64,000 nt of DNA. It comes from Heterohyrax brucei (taxonomy: Eukaryota; Chordata; Mammalia; Hyracoidea; Procaviidae). Both the position numbers and the translations under genes were made by a program. Below are positions 35,350 to 45,200 of this stretch, in pieces; position 1 is the first letter of the stretch; each line of letters begins with the position of its first letter. Where the stretch lies: contig CM053141.1 in the NCBI GenBank assembly GCA_028571685.1, positions 132,770,833 to 132,834,832 of the forward strand, in the 5' to 3' direction. The notes beneath the pieces were generated by a model. It was given only the letters and a program-made list of their open reading frames with translations. It had not been told where the DNA came from and made no database searches.

Positions 35350-35945
35350 TGTTATGGACTGAATGGTGTCCACATACACTCCCCCAAAAAGATACACTGT
35401 AAATCCTGATCTCTAGAACTGTAATAAAGGAGACATGGTGGTGCAGTGATTAAGTGCTCAGCTGCTAACCCAATGCCAGCAGCACAAACACTTCAGTCAC
35501 TCCACACAAAAAAAGACCTGGCAAGCTGCTCCTGCACAGATTTAAGCCTTAGAACCCCTACGAGGCAGTTCTACTCTGTCCTATAGGATCACTATAAGTT
35601 GGAATCAACCACAAGGCACACAGTAACATACCCATGGTGTAATTCTATTTGGAAAGAGTGGTCTTCTATGTCAGAGAGGTCATACCAGTGTAGGCTGTAT
35701 CTCAAATGTAATCACTTTCAAGACATAGAACAGGGCACAGAAACAAGCAACTACAAATGGTGGAAAGATAGATGCCACCTGAAGATCTTTAACAAACACT
35801 AAAAATAATGCTAGAGAAACTGAGACAAAGATTTTCTGCAGACTGGGCATATAGAGAGCATACCTCTAGAACTGATGCCCTTAATCTAGACTTCTAGTCT
35901 CCTGACCTCTGAGATAGTAAGTTTCTGTTCACTGAAACATCTTCT
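35350..35945 (+). mobile_element. MaLR-like LTR with an AfroSINE inside
   Basis: LTR pieces are 35,350-35,422 (gttatggactgaatggtgtcc, then gtaaatcctgatctc) and 35,631-35,945 (gtcagagaggtcataccagtg, then atgccacctgaagatc, then agtaagtttctgttcactg). A SINE separates them. Confidence 0.75.
35423..35630 (+). repeat. AfroSINE, long variant
   Basis: gacatggtggtgcagtgatt head, aaaagacctggcaagctgc block, ggatcactataagttggaatc tail. Confidence 0.88.
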
Positions 35946-36190
35946 CTTAGTTATCTAATGCTGCTGTAACAGAAATAACACAAGCGGATGGCTTTAACAA
36001 ACAAATTTATCCTTTCACAGTTGAGGATGCTGAAAGTCCAAATTCAGGGCCCCAGCTCTAGGGAAGGTTTTTTCCTCTCTCTGTTGACTCTGGGAGAAGA
36101 TCCTTGCCTCCTTTCAACATCTCTGGGCCCAAAGTTCATTGGACAGCTCCATGTGTCTCTGCAACTCAGTGGGACTATGTTCTGATCAGT
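35946..36190 (-). mobile_element. LTR-like remnant, antisense
   Basis: It reads as the antisense 3' part of a MaLR-like LTR (ttagttatctaatgctgctg, then cacaagcggatggctttaac, then gctgaaagtccaaattcagg). It abuts the sense LTR just to its left. Confidence 0.65.
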
Positions 36191-37424
36191 GCCACCCATC
36201 AAGTCATCATCCGTTTGAGAAAGAGCAGGAAGATTTTGTTGTAAGCTGGTTAGACAATGAGCTCAGAGATTAAGTGTCAAATTGAGCTCCTTGAGGGTGC
36301 AGCTGTAGGGCACGGCACATGGAACTACACACAATCCATGAAGTTTCTGAGAACAGGCAGGTAATTTTCAGAACTACTTAATACATATGAGGGTATAGAA
36401 GAAATGCAATATGACACTTGAGGGTATGACATAAAGTTTATCTAAGGACAGCTTTGCAATTTCTCATGTCCAAATGGGGGGGGGGGGACAAGTTGTTGAG
36501 TAGTGAAGCAGCCTTAAGCAGAAAGTCAGCCTTGAGCAGAGAAGATGATCTTGTGTTATATATACAACACAAAAATGTCTTACCAGTAACTTAGACAGCC
36601 TGGCTAGGATAGGAAGGGGAGAGGGGAATAGTTTTATCCTGTCAATTACACTACAGAAGGGTAATAGTTTAACTCTGTTAGTTACATCTTGGCACGAATC
36701 TTTCCCTGGGTCTAGAAGACTCTCAGCACAGGGATTCTGAGTACACACGACATGCTCCACTCTTGGCTCTTTTTTTCTTGGTGGAAAGGAGATCCATTCC
36801 CTCTCCTCACTTCTTTCTCCTTCTATTTCACAAGAGATAAAAGCTATAATAAAAGCAAGGATGTGAACTGAGTAAGGGTGTTACTTAAGTTGTTGAAAGA
36901 AAAAGGTAAGTTCGGCCTGCAGAGCAGAAAACACCTCAAACGTCACTTTGTTTAAAGAGGAAGGGGCTTTTTTACTAGCAGTGTAGAGGCTGGACTCAGT
37001 TATCAAAACATCCCTTTTACATTTTTTCTCAAGAAAGCAAAGAAACTTCCATTCAGCTTTCTAATTGGCATTAGCGGGTTTAGAGATCTTCATACTGCTT
37101 TTCTCCTGGTCCCAACAAATTTACAGAGCCAAGTACAAGCAGTCAGTGTTAAGTTACAAGGAAGAAATTCCCTTCCCTCAACAGTAGGGCTTTACCTCAA
37201 GAAATGCTTTGAGGAGAGGGGGAAGTGTCCTTGAGCTGGTACAGGGAAAGAAGCATCTGGGCTTCTGTGAATCTTCAAACAGAATCTTCTTAAAAAGTTT
37301 CCTCCTCTCTCAAAGTAAGGGTATGAAAGAAGTCTAGGTATGACCTGAGTAAGAGTGTGACCATCCTCTTGTAATTCAAGATACATCCCACACTGATTGC
37401 GCCTTATTAACATATAAAAACTAT
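36191..37424. other. Unassigned DNA with a 12-G run
   Basis: No gene seen. A run of 12 G lies at 36,476-36,487. Confidence 0.5.
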
Positions 37425-37612
37425 GCCCAGTGCCCTCTGATGACTCATAGCTTCCTTATAAGACAGAGCAAAACTCCCCCATGGAGTTGCCAAAGCTGTA
37501 ATATTTATGACAGCAGACTGCTACATCTTTCTACAACAGAGGGGCTGGGGTGTTCGACCACCGCTTTCAGTTAGCAGCTGAGTGTTTAAACATTGTGCCA
37601 CCAGGAATCATT
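37425..37612 (-). repeat. AfroSINE, long variant, antisense
   Basis: tgatgactcatagcttcc, then atggagttgccaaagctg, then gactgctacatctttc, then gttagcagctgagtg, then gtgccaccagg. Confidence 0.82.
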
Positions 37613-37694
37613 TAACACAGTTTAGGATCTGCAATATATCACAAATAGAGGATAATTATATCAGATCTCAAATTGAAGGCAACCACAAACACAC

Positions 37695-37815
37695 AATACT
37701 GGGAATCATGGCCTAGCCAAGTTGACACATATTTGAGGGGGGAGTCACAATTCAATCCACAGCACACCCACTTGTGGTATTTCTGTTACAGTAGAACTAA
37801 GAAACTGATACATTT
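37695..37815. repeat. LTR-like scraps
   Basis: A piece reading ggaatcatggcctagccaag (antisense to the LTR at 32,189) is followed by cacttgtggtatttctgtt (sense LTR end). Probably an internally rearranged remnant. Confidence 0.5.
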
Positions 37816-37976
37816 CCTCATATGATTTCTCCAGCTTCTCACTTCCCAGCTCGTGACCAATCACCATTGCCACCTTGCTCAGATACACCACTCTTCTTGA
37901 GTTGCTAAGCACCTGTAAGGATCTGCATTGGCCACGTCAGTACCCCTGTGCTTGAAGGAGTACAACATTTAGTTAT

Positions 37977-37984
<8 letters not shown>

Positions 37985-38007
<23 letters not shown>
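37985..38007. repeat. Poly(A) tract
   Basis: A run of 23 A with no recognisable retrocopy upstream. Confidence 0.9.
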
Positions 38008-38179
38008 CTCACCATGACAGATCAGGAGGTATCACGGAGGAAAGGAAGAACTTTTTATCTGCTGTTTGAACAAGGGTCCTAAATTTTCGTTTTCTACTGT
38101 GGCCTACAGAGCCCTCAGTAGATCCTAGAGTTGCACAGCAGTGACCTGTACCACCTGAAAGGCTGTGGGTACAACCCTT

Positions 38180-38275
38180 GGCTCCTCTGAAGTCAACTTC
38201 ACATTTGTAAAATGAGAGTAAGACTTCTTTTCTTGTTGGATTTCTGTTAAGATTTTGGAGCTATTTCATGCAGAG
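38180..38275 (+). repeat. MIR fossil
   Basis: Pattern tcaacttcacatttgtaaaatgagagtaag is typical of the MIR core. Confidence 0.5.
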
Positions 38276-38407
38276 GACCTGACCCTATTCGTGACTCATT
38301 TTAAAGCTCAACACCAGTGGTAAACTTAAGTTAAAAAAACAAAAACAAAAAAGTTCAAGTCCATTCACACTCACAGCGCCCCACGTTAACACATTAGTTA
38401 AAAGCTA

Positions 38408-38495
38408 CTAACCAAACTAAAACCAAACCCACCGCCATTGAGTGGATTCCGACTCATAATAATCCTACCGCATTGAGTGGAACCACCCCAGTAGC
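38408..38495 (-). repeat. AfroSINE tail fragment, antisense
   Basis: aaccaaacccaccgccattg, then gtggattccgactcataa. Only the 3' part is present. Confidence 0.8.
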
Positions 38496-38797
38496 TACTA
38501 GGTTATCTAATTGAGACTTACTCCTTTCTGTCTTCTCAGACCAAAGCAATTCCTACAGGCAAAACTAACAAACGTGCATTCAGGATTGGTTCAAACGTTC
38601 AGTGCATAAACGTCAACTTTCTTAGTGTGCAGAAAAATATGTCCACATCTCAGCTATAAAACGAGGCTTGAAACAAAAACAGAGGATTACATTAAGTCGT
38701 ACTTCATAGAAAGCTCAGGAATTTAGGTACAATTTCAGAGCTAAAATCCGTGACTTAAGTGCTTCACCCTCTCACATATTGTCTTTCATGTCCATAA

Positions 38798-38850
38798 AAA
38801 AGAAAGAGAGAGAGACGGGAGGGTGAGAGACAGAGACAGAAAGAGAAAGA
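38798..38850. repeat. Purine-rich (GA)n-type simple repeat
   Basis: aaagaaagagagagagacgg followed by degenerate GAGACAGA units. Confidence 0.85.
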
Positions 38851-39168
38851 CCTGTCACTGCCATCGAATCGATTTGAACTAATGGCAACCCTATACGTCA
38901 GAGTGGAAACCCTGGCGGCCTAGTGGGTTAAGTGCTGAATCGGCTAACCAAAAAGTTACCAGTTCAAATCCCCCCAGGCACTCTTTGGAAACTCTACGGG
39001 GGTTTCTCTAGGGTCGCTATAAGTCAGACCGGACTCGACGGCTGTGAGTTTACAGGTCACAGTAGGACTGTCCCACAAAGTTTTAAACGAGCACCCGGTG
39101 GATTTGAACCACCAACGTTTTGGTTACCAGCTGTAGCACTTAACCACTATGCCACCAGGGTTTCACTC
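38851..39168 (-). repeat. Antisense AfroSINE split by a sense AfroSINE, just upstream of SRFBP1
   Basis: The antisense host copy runs 38,851-38,902 and 39,054-39,168 (ccatcgaatcgatttgaac ... accactatgccaccagg). The break is bounded by gtcagagt and gtcacagt, probably a diverged target-site duplication. The host's right end lies about 400 bp before the SRFBP1 start codon. Confidence 0.88.
38903..39053 (+). repeat. AfroSINE inserted in the antisense copy
   Basis: ggaaaccctggcggcctagtg head, gttcaaatcc B box, and ggactcgacggctgtgag tail. It retains several CpGs, so it appears fairly young. Confidence 0.9.
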
Positions 39169-39269
39169 CCATAGTCTGACGTAAAGAAAACTCCCGACAA
39201 TGACACAGGCAGTCTACAAGCGAATGTAATTAAATCAACACCTTGGACAACTTCTAAATGTGACGACAA

Positions 39270-39566
39270 ACAGCTTGCACGTCGCCGCCTGGACAAGCGA
39301 CATGCGGCTAGTTTCCATAACAACGCCCTATTCCGGCGCGTCGCCTTCTGCGCCGGAAGTTGCTGTCTCTCGGTTGATTTCCCCTCGCCCGAAAAGCGTC
39401 TGCTATACCTTATAACAACGCATCAGCGACTATCACTCGGGAAACGAGTTTTGGGCCGAGGAGGCCGCCGTTGAGGGGAGTGGCGACGCAATCGCAGTCT
39501 CGCAAACACCGTTCACGTGTCGACAGAAACAGGAATCAGTTCCGCAGATCACGTTTTTGAGCTACT
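39270..39566 (+). promoter_or_regulatory. SRFBP1: SRFBP1 CpG-rich promoter and 5'UTR
   Basis: This is the only unique CpG-dense block in the window and it ends at the SRFBP1 ATG. No TATA box is evident. Visible motifs are an ETS site ccggaagt at 39,353-39,360, an RFX X-box-like gtttccataacaac at 39,311-39,324 (12 of 14 to GTTNCCATGGNAAC), and an E-box cacgtg at 39,514-39,519. This fits a housekeeping-type promoter. The transcription start cannot be placed exactly but is probably between the ETS site and 39,540. Confidence 0.8.
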
Positions 39567-39602
39567 ATGGCCCAGCAGGGAGCTCTGAATCTCAATAACG
39601 AG
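39567..39602 (+). CDS. SRFBP1: SRFBP1 coding exon 1
   Basis: Twelve codons reading MAQQGALNLNNE, close to the mammalian SRFBP1 N-terminus, followed directly by the strong donor GAG|gtgagc (phase 0). SRFBP1 (p49/STRAP, BUD22 family) is a nuclear protein that binds serum response factor; yeast Bud22 acts in small-subunit ribosome assembly. The ATG is chosen because it lies at the end of the CpG island and gives the family's start. The exon is too short to be found as an open frame and is recognised by protein similarity and splice sites. Residues 4 (Gln) and 6 (Ala) differ from the human protein as I recall it. Confidence 0.93.
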
Positions 39603-39867
39603 GTGAGCACCGAACCTGGGAGCATGTGGGGTTGACATGGGAGTTGACAGGGTTCTCAGAATTGGCTCCTCTCCGTCTTTCCGATGTGCTTACGATCTGC
39701 AGATTTGAAACCCCAAAAGTCGGGAGTGGGGCAGAAGGGGCTTCTGAGAGACCAAGGCCAGGTTCACTGAATTTCCGAGCACGGGAACGGTATCTTACCA
39801 TCACGGTTTTTAGGTTATTAAATCAAGAGGCATGGCTCTGGCTCAAGGGCCCCACGACTTTTTACTT

Positions 39868-39965
39868 AACGGGATTTGGGGAAAATCACTTACTCTTTAG
39901 TGTCTTTATCTGTAAAATGAAGCTTATGATAGTACTTACCTGTTGCTTTGGGGAAAGTCAGATTC
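39868..39965 (+). repeat. MIR fossil
   Basis: ggggaaaatcacttactctttag, then ctttatctgtaaaatgaagc, then atagtacttacctg: the MIR core pattern. Confidence 0.7.
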
Positions 39966-40180
39966 AAACAAGGCGGGTCTCTTAACTTTCTGTTATACCG
40001 CTGTCCAACCTACATACATAAGCGTCACTGATCTTCCTCCACTAACTAGCCTAGCCGTTTACGATCTTTTTTATGTGTTATTCCTTTTACCTGCAACTTC
40101 CTTTTCTTCTCACTGTCCCATTTTTGATACTAATTTACCTCTTTTATAGTGTTTTGTAGCATGATTCACCCTTTATGCTT

Positions 40181-40425
40181 TTGTTAGGTGCCACTGAGTC
40201 GGTTCTGACTCCTGTGCAACCGAATGAACACTCCCCGTCCTACACCATCCTCCCAGTTGCCGTACTTGATTCCATTGTTGCAGCCACTGCATCCATTCAT
40301 CTTCTAGGGTCTTCCCCTTTTTCAAACACTCTCCAGGGACTGCTCCCTCTTGATAACATGTGCGAAGTATGTGGGAGATGGTCTCACCATCCTTGATTGT
40401 AAGGAGCATACTGGTTGTATTTCCC
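40181..40425 (-). mobile_element. RTE/BovB 3'-terminal fragment, antisense
   Basis: It begins gttaggtgccactgagtcgg, then cattgttgcagccactgcatcc, then gaccatctccc-type RT C-terminal sequence on the minus strand. A short (TGTGTC)n repeat follows at 40,451-40,473. Confidence 0.88.
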
Positions 40426-40655
40426 TTTAGCACTTGTCGTAGTGGCGTGCGTCTGTGTCTGTGTCTGTGTCTATGAAAGAAACGCATTCTTATCCCTTCC
40501 TCAGTCCCAGTAAACTGTTAGCTTTGCTTTATATTATAACCCCAGTGCCTATACATTAAGACTTGAGGCTTCACTTTATAATCCTTAGTAACTTTAGATT
40601 AGCTCTTTGTAACTGGGCTTCAGAAATGTACCTCAGGAATCTTACAGCTCTTTGG

Positions 40656-40826
40656 AAACCCTGGTTGCCTAGTGGTTAAGCGCTATGCCTGTTAACCAAA
40701 AGATCGGCAGTTCAAGTCCGCCAGGCTGTCCTTGAAAACGGTGGGGCAGTTCTGCACTGACCTATGGGGTCGCTGTGAGTTGGAATCGACTCTTTGGCAG
40801 TGGGGTTTTTTGTCATTGTTTTGTTT
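40656..40826 (+). repeat. AfroSINE with target-site duplication
   Basis: Complete sense copy. TTACAGCTCTTTGG occurs at 40,642-40,655 and again at 40,827-40,840, a 14-bp target-site duplication (the last GG may belong to the element). Confidence 0.92.
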
Positions 40827-40840
40827 TTACAGCTCTTTGG

Positions 40841-41037
40841 TGGCACAGTGGTTAATAATAGCTCAGCTGCTAACTGAAAGTTAGGTGGGTGAAACCAGTC
40901 CCTCCTTAGGAGAAAGGTACGGCAATCTGCTTCTCTAAAGAGTACAACCTTGGAAACCGTATGAGGCAGTTCTACTCTGTTGTTTTGAGTCACTGTGAGT
41001 TGGAATCCACCTGATGGCAATGGGTTTGGATTTTTTG
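40841..41037 (+). repeat. AfroSINE, long variant
   Basis: tggcacagtggttaataatagc head, gaaaggtacggcaatctgc block, gagttggaatccacctgatgg tail. The copy at 40,656 is inserted right at its head. Confidence 0.9.
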
Positions 41038-41065
41038 TGTTGTCTGCACTTCCTGGGTGATGCTG

Positions 41066-41265
41066 TATTGTCTGGAGTTCCTGAGTGATGCAAATGACTA
41101 ATACTTTTGGCTGCTAACCTAAAGATTGAAGATTCAGGTACACCTAAGGGTGCTTCCGAAGGAAGACCTGGTAATCTACTTCCAAGAAATTAGCTCTAGA
41201 AAACTCTGTAGAGTACAGTTCTACTCTGGTACTTGCCGTGAGTCACAGTCAACTCCACACATCTT
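41066..41265 (+). repeat. AfroSINE variant (gagttcctgagtgatgc head)
   Basis: A distinct subfamily: ctggagttcctgagtgatgc head, ggaagacctggtaatctac block, and tgagtcacagtcaactcc tail. Confidence 0.82.
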
Positions 41266-41314
41266 TTTTTTTTTTTTAAATAGAATTGCCTTTGAGATTT
41301 AAAAAAAAAAAAAA

Positions 41315-41457
41315 TACTTTGCTGTCGAATCAGTTCGTATTCATAGTGAGCCAATAGAACTTCTGTATAGTTTCCAAGGAATGCCTGGTGGGTCAAAATG
41401 CTGAGCTTTTTTCGGTTAGCAGCCATAGCACTTAACCACTACACCACTAGAGTCTCT
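41315..41457 (-). repeat. AfroSINE, antisense
   Basis: tgctgtcgaatcagttcg, then gtttccaaggaatgcctgg, then cttaaccactacaccactag. Confidence 0.87.
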
Positions 41458-42156
41458 ACCTTTGAGATACTTACGTATGTGATTGATTGGTAGAAACATT
41501 TGTTCATAACTTGTATTTATAGCTTTCTCTTGAAAAGTTATTTAACAATCTAATTTAGAGTGTTTGTAATGTCGAAGAATGTCATATGAAAACAAAAGCC
41601 TGCTTACAGAGCCCCCCTATGACTATAGGTGTTCACTGTGTGCTACATGTAATAGTTCTATTCTTTCTAAAAATTTTACATCTCAAAATAAAGGCTTGAC
41701 TCCGGGAATTTAAAATATGTTTCTACTTCTGAGGTAATCAAAAATTATGTCACTGGATTTTGTTCTAAGATAAACTGTAACTTCGTACTTCATTTTATTA
41801 TTGCATGTTTTATTTTCCTCAGAAAATTTTTTTGTATTTTGAAGAGAGAATCTTTCACTGATTCATTGTAGCAACTCATCTGACATCTAAGGTAGTATCT
41901 TGTTTGTAGATGATGAGTAAATATTTTTTAACAGATTAAAGTATAATTAGCACAGTTTGAATTGCTAAATGTCCACTCAGTGTTCAAATGAGGGGAAAAT
42001 ATCTCCCCTCCACACACACACAAATACACACTTTCATTAAAACTAGAAAAAGAAGAAGGCACAGTTGAAAACAGTAATACCATGGCATTTTTAATGCATA
42101 ACGGCTTTGGAAAGTTACACCTGGATTTGCTCCAGTCATCAGTTACTTTAGCTATC

Positions 42157-42315
42157 CAAAACTAAAGCCATTGCCAACAAGTCAATTCCAGTTCATAGCC
42201 ACGTAGAGGACAGAGTAAAACCTCTCTGGGTTTCCAAGGAGTGCCAGGTAGATTCAAACTGCCAACCTTTTGGTTAGCAGCAGTAGCTCTTAACCACTAC
42301 GCCACCAGAGTGTTT
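42157..42315 (-). repeat. AfroSINE, antisense
   Basis: gccaacaagtcaattccag, then gtttccaaggagtgccagg, then ttaaccactacgccaccag. Confidence 0.9.
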
Positions 42316-43069
42316 ACTTTAGTTACCAATGATACGTAAAATCTAAGTTTAAATGAAGCAATCTCATGGGTACTTGAATTCCGCAGGAGAACCAAGGACT
42401 CTTTTTTAAAACTGGTATTATTAGGAAATCGCTTTTTCTTTTGCCTTTAAAATAGTAAAGGTAGAAATTAATATGCCAGAGAACAAAGTGATTTCTTCCA
42501 CATATTGTAAAAAAAAAGGAAAGTAAATAATTTTATGTGCTTATGGAGTTATAAAACTCCTCTATTATAATTGGACATACTTTTTATTAACACTTGATTG
42601 ATTTCCTGAAATTATAAGTATAGGAAGAGAACCAGTTTCTGTGTGATTGTTACACTATTCTGGGGAATTTTGCTAGGTGGCAGTGTTTGCTCAGTAATAG
42701 TTAAGTTGTAGATAATCACAGGTCTAGATTTTTTAATTGCTGCTTATCAGAAATAAAAATAAGTATGATTCAACCGTAAGTTATCCAAATGGCCATATTA
42801 GAACACTTATAATTGATGATATGAAATAATTCAAATGGCTGGAAAAGAATATAAAAAGTCTACATGTAAACCACCTACGTAAATGTCAACAGTATGCCAT
42901 ATATTAATGCTTAATTCCACCTGCCTTCTTTTCCAAGTCAAAGATAATTTTCTTGTTTGTTTGTTTTTTGGCATGTGTTTTTCTCATTCATAGCTTCCGT
43001 AATTTTAGTAATATATTTGTGTATTTATTTATACTCAGTTTATAGTATTTTATTGTACACTTACAAAAT

Positions 43070-43385
43070 CTTCATGTGTGTTATTGTATACGTAGTATCC
43101 TATTATATGTATTCCGTAAGGTAACTTTTAATCAAGCATTATTTTTGAGGTTTAATCACAGTCATACATCCAGATCTAATATATTGACTAAAAATACTAT
43201 GCTACGGTGTGTATTTTTTTATCTCCTACGCAACTTTTTTTATCTCCTGTGTATAATCTTGTGCATGGTCTTTCCCTGTTGTTGAGGGCATGTCTTATGA
43301 ATACATTTCTAAAATTGAGACTTTTATTAGCTATTGCCACATTTTCCTACAGAAGAAAACAGCTGATTTGCATTCCTACCAGCTA
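43070..43385 (+). repeat. Probable old L1 3'UTR fossil
   Basis: Wording such as tataatcttgtgcatgg, then gacttttattagctattgcc, then gatttgcattcctacc resembles old L1 3'UTRs. Weak evidence. Confidence 0.4.
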
Positions 43386-43472
43386 TTCCTTGTAAACTCT
43401 GTGTATTAGTTCTGCTTTGTAGTATAGTCTCTGAGTCAAAACTGACTTGAAAACTACATATTTGGGTTTAGA
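43378..43472 (+). repeat. Degenerate AfroSINE body
   Basis: attccttgtaaactctgtg, then ttagttctgctttg, then ctgagtcaaaactgacttg match the SINE body and tail. Confidence 0.6.
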
Positions 43473-44229
43473 GAAAACACAAAAAACTTTACTACGAAAT
43501 GATAATAAAGTCCAAACCAGAAGGATGAGCGGATGGTAACAAACTAACATGAGAAGAAAGGCATTCATGCAAGAAGAAAAGGCACTGTGATAGGTGTAAG
43601 TACAGTGAAGTCAAGACATTATAAGAAGTCTACGGGTCATAAGAGAAGTTGAAAACTGCTGAAGAGTGCTAGGCAAAGGTAAATCATCAGAGCTGTATGT
43701 TTTAAAAGAAATTATTCTGACTGTGTTATAGATAACTGACTACAGAAGGGTATGAGTGGATGCAGAGAAACTTTTTAACATAACTCAGCCAAGAGACCTA
43801 GGAGGTAAAGATAGAAAATATAATGATGTAGTTTGAGAGAAATAATTAGGAGATAAAATTAACAGAACTTGGTGATAGATTCATTGTGAGGTATTCAGAA
43901 AAGAGAACTATCTGTAATGACCCCAAAGTTTCTGTCTTTTGTAACTGAGATTATTCCATTCCCTGAAATATAAAACACCAGAAAGGAGGTCCAGTTTAAA
44001 AGTAAAGACATGAGTTCAGGTGTGTGCATGAGGTGAATTAGAGAATACCCTAAAGGAAGTGACAGGTGGACATTTATATGGGTCTGGAGCTGCAAGGAAA
44101 AAAATCTCAGCTGAATATAAATGTTTTAAGTCATCTTTATTTAGATGGCAGTCAATAATATTCACATATGAGATAACTCGTGTGGGCTGACAAAGCGTAT
44201 TGTGGAGAGAAGAGCTGTCCTAGGACTGC

Positions 44230-44605
44230 TTTTTTGTGATGGTTAAGTTTGTGTGTCAACTTGGTAGGCCATGAGTGTCAGTAATTTGGTGGGTATTATG
44301 TAATCCTCCACCTTGTGAGGAGTTCAAATATGGTTCAAATGTAGTCAGTTTCTTTGGGGTTGTGGCCTAGATCCAGTGTATATGGATATTCAGGCGAAGC
44401 CCTGTGTGGATCCAGCATCCTGCTTGTTATCTTCTGACCTCCATTTCTTGGTCTGTGAGCCAGCAGCATGATGCCTGACCACAAATTTGGAACTTGCAGC
44501 CTTCCTAGCTGCACGAGCCACTTCCTTGAGATAAATCTCTGTCTGCGTGTGGTTGTGTGTGTGTAAACATGCTTCACTGGTTTTGCTTCTCCAGAGAATC
44601 CAGCC
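44230..44605 (+). mobile_element. LTR-like element
   Basis: It begins tgtgatggttaagtttgtgtgtcaacttgg and ends near agaatccagcctaagaaaccc. It has internal gtggcctagatccagtg and cagccttcctagctgc. A short fragment of a similar repeat lies at 33,375. Confidence 0.55.
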
Positions 44606-44897
44606 TAAGAAACCCTTAAACTGTATCACATTGCCCTTGAACTGTGTTAATACATTTTGTGGCTTGGTAGAGCTGGGTGAATGTTTGAGGAAGATGAAAA
44701 TGGATTGGCTAGAAGGAAAATCAAGAGAATGTTCTGTAATGGAAGCCAAGGGAAAAGTGTTTCAAGAAGAAGGAAATGGCCAGCAGGTGTGAGATGCCTC
44801 CGAAGTCTCAAGTAAAAAGAAGTGCAAATGATTCTCACTGGATACAACAACTTTTGCAATTGCATTGATGGCCTTAATGACAGTTCTTTCAGTGGAC

Positions 44898-45064
44898 TAA
44901 AAACCAAACCCTCTGCCATCTAGTCGATTCTGACCCACAAGGACCCTATAGGTGAGAGTAGGACTGCCCCATAGAGTTTCAAAGGAGTGCGTGTCAGATT
45001 TGAACCGCCAGCTTGTTTGGTTAGCAGACATAGTACTTAACCACTACATCATCAGGTTTTCCCT
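44898..45064 (-). repeat. AfroSINE, antisense
   Basis: aaccaaaccctctgccatctag, then ggactgccccatagagtttc, then cttaaccactacatcatcagg. Confidence 0.9.
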
Positions 45065-45200
45065 GGTGGACTGATGGGAGTGTGAATCAGACCAGAATTA
45101 CATGGCAAGTGGAAGTGGAGATAGTGAATTTTGACTGCTCATTCTACAAGTTTGACTAAAGACAGTGAGAAAAAGAAGTCGCTTATAGTAAGTTATGGAG

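Larger units (their letters stand above)
43650..45200 (+). repeat. Long old mammalian repeat, unnamed, interrupted
   Basis: Sequence such as attattctgactgtgttat, then gaccccaaagtttctg, then gaaagtgacaggtggac, then ggcagtcaataatattcac, then gtgtttcaagaagaagg appears in the same order as a widespread ancient mammalian repeat. It is interrupted by an LTR-like element (44,230-44,605) and an AfroSINE (44,898-45,064). It may continue to about 46,270. I cannot name the family. Confidence 0.45.

Noticed and set aside
37985..38007. Processed pseudogene marked by a poly(A) tract
   Set aside because: No recognisable coding sequence or target duplication precedes the A run.
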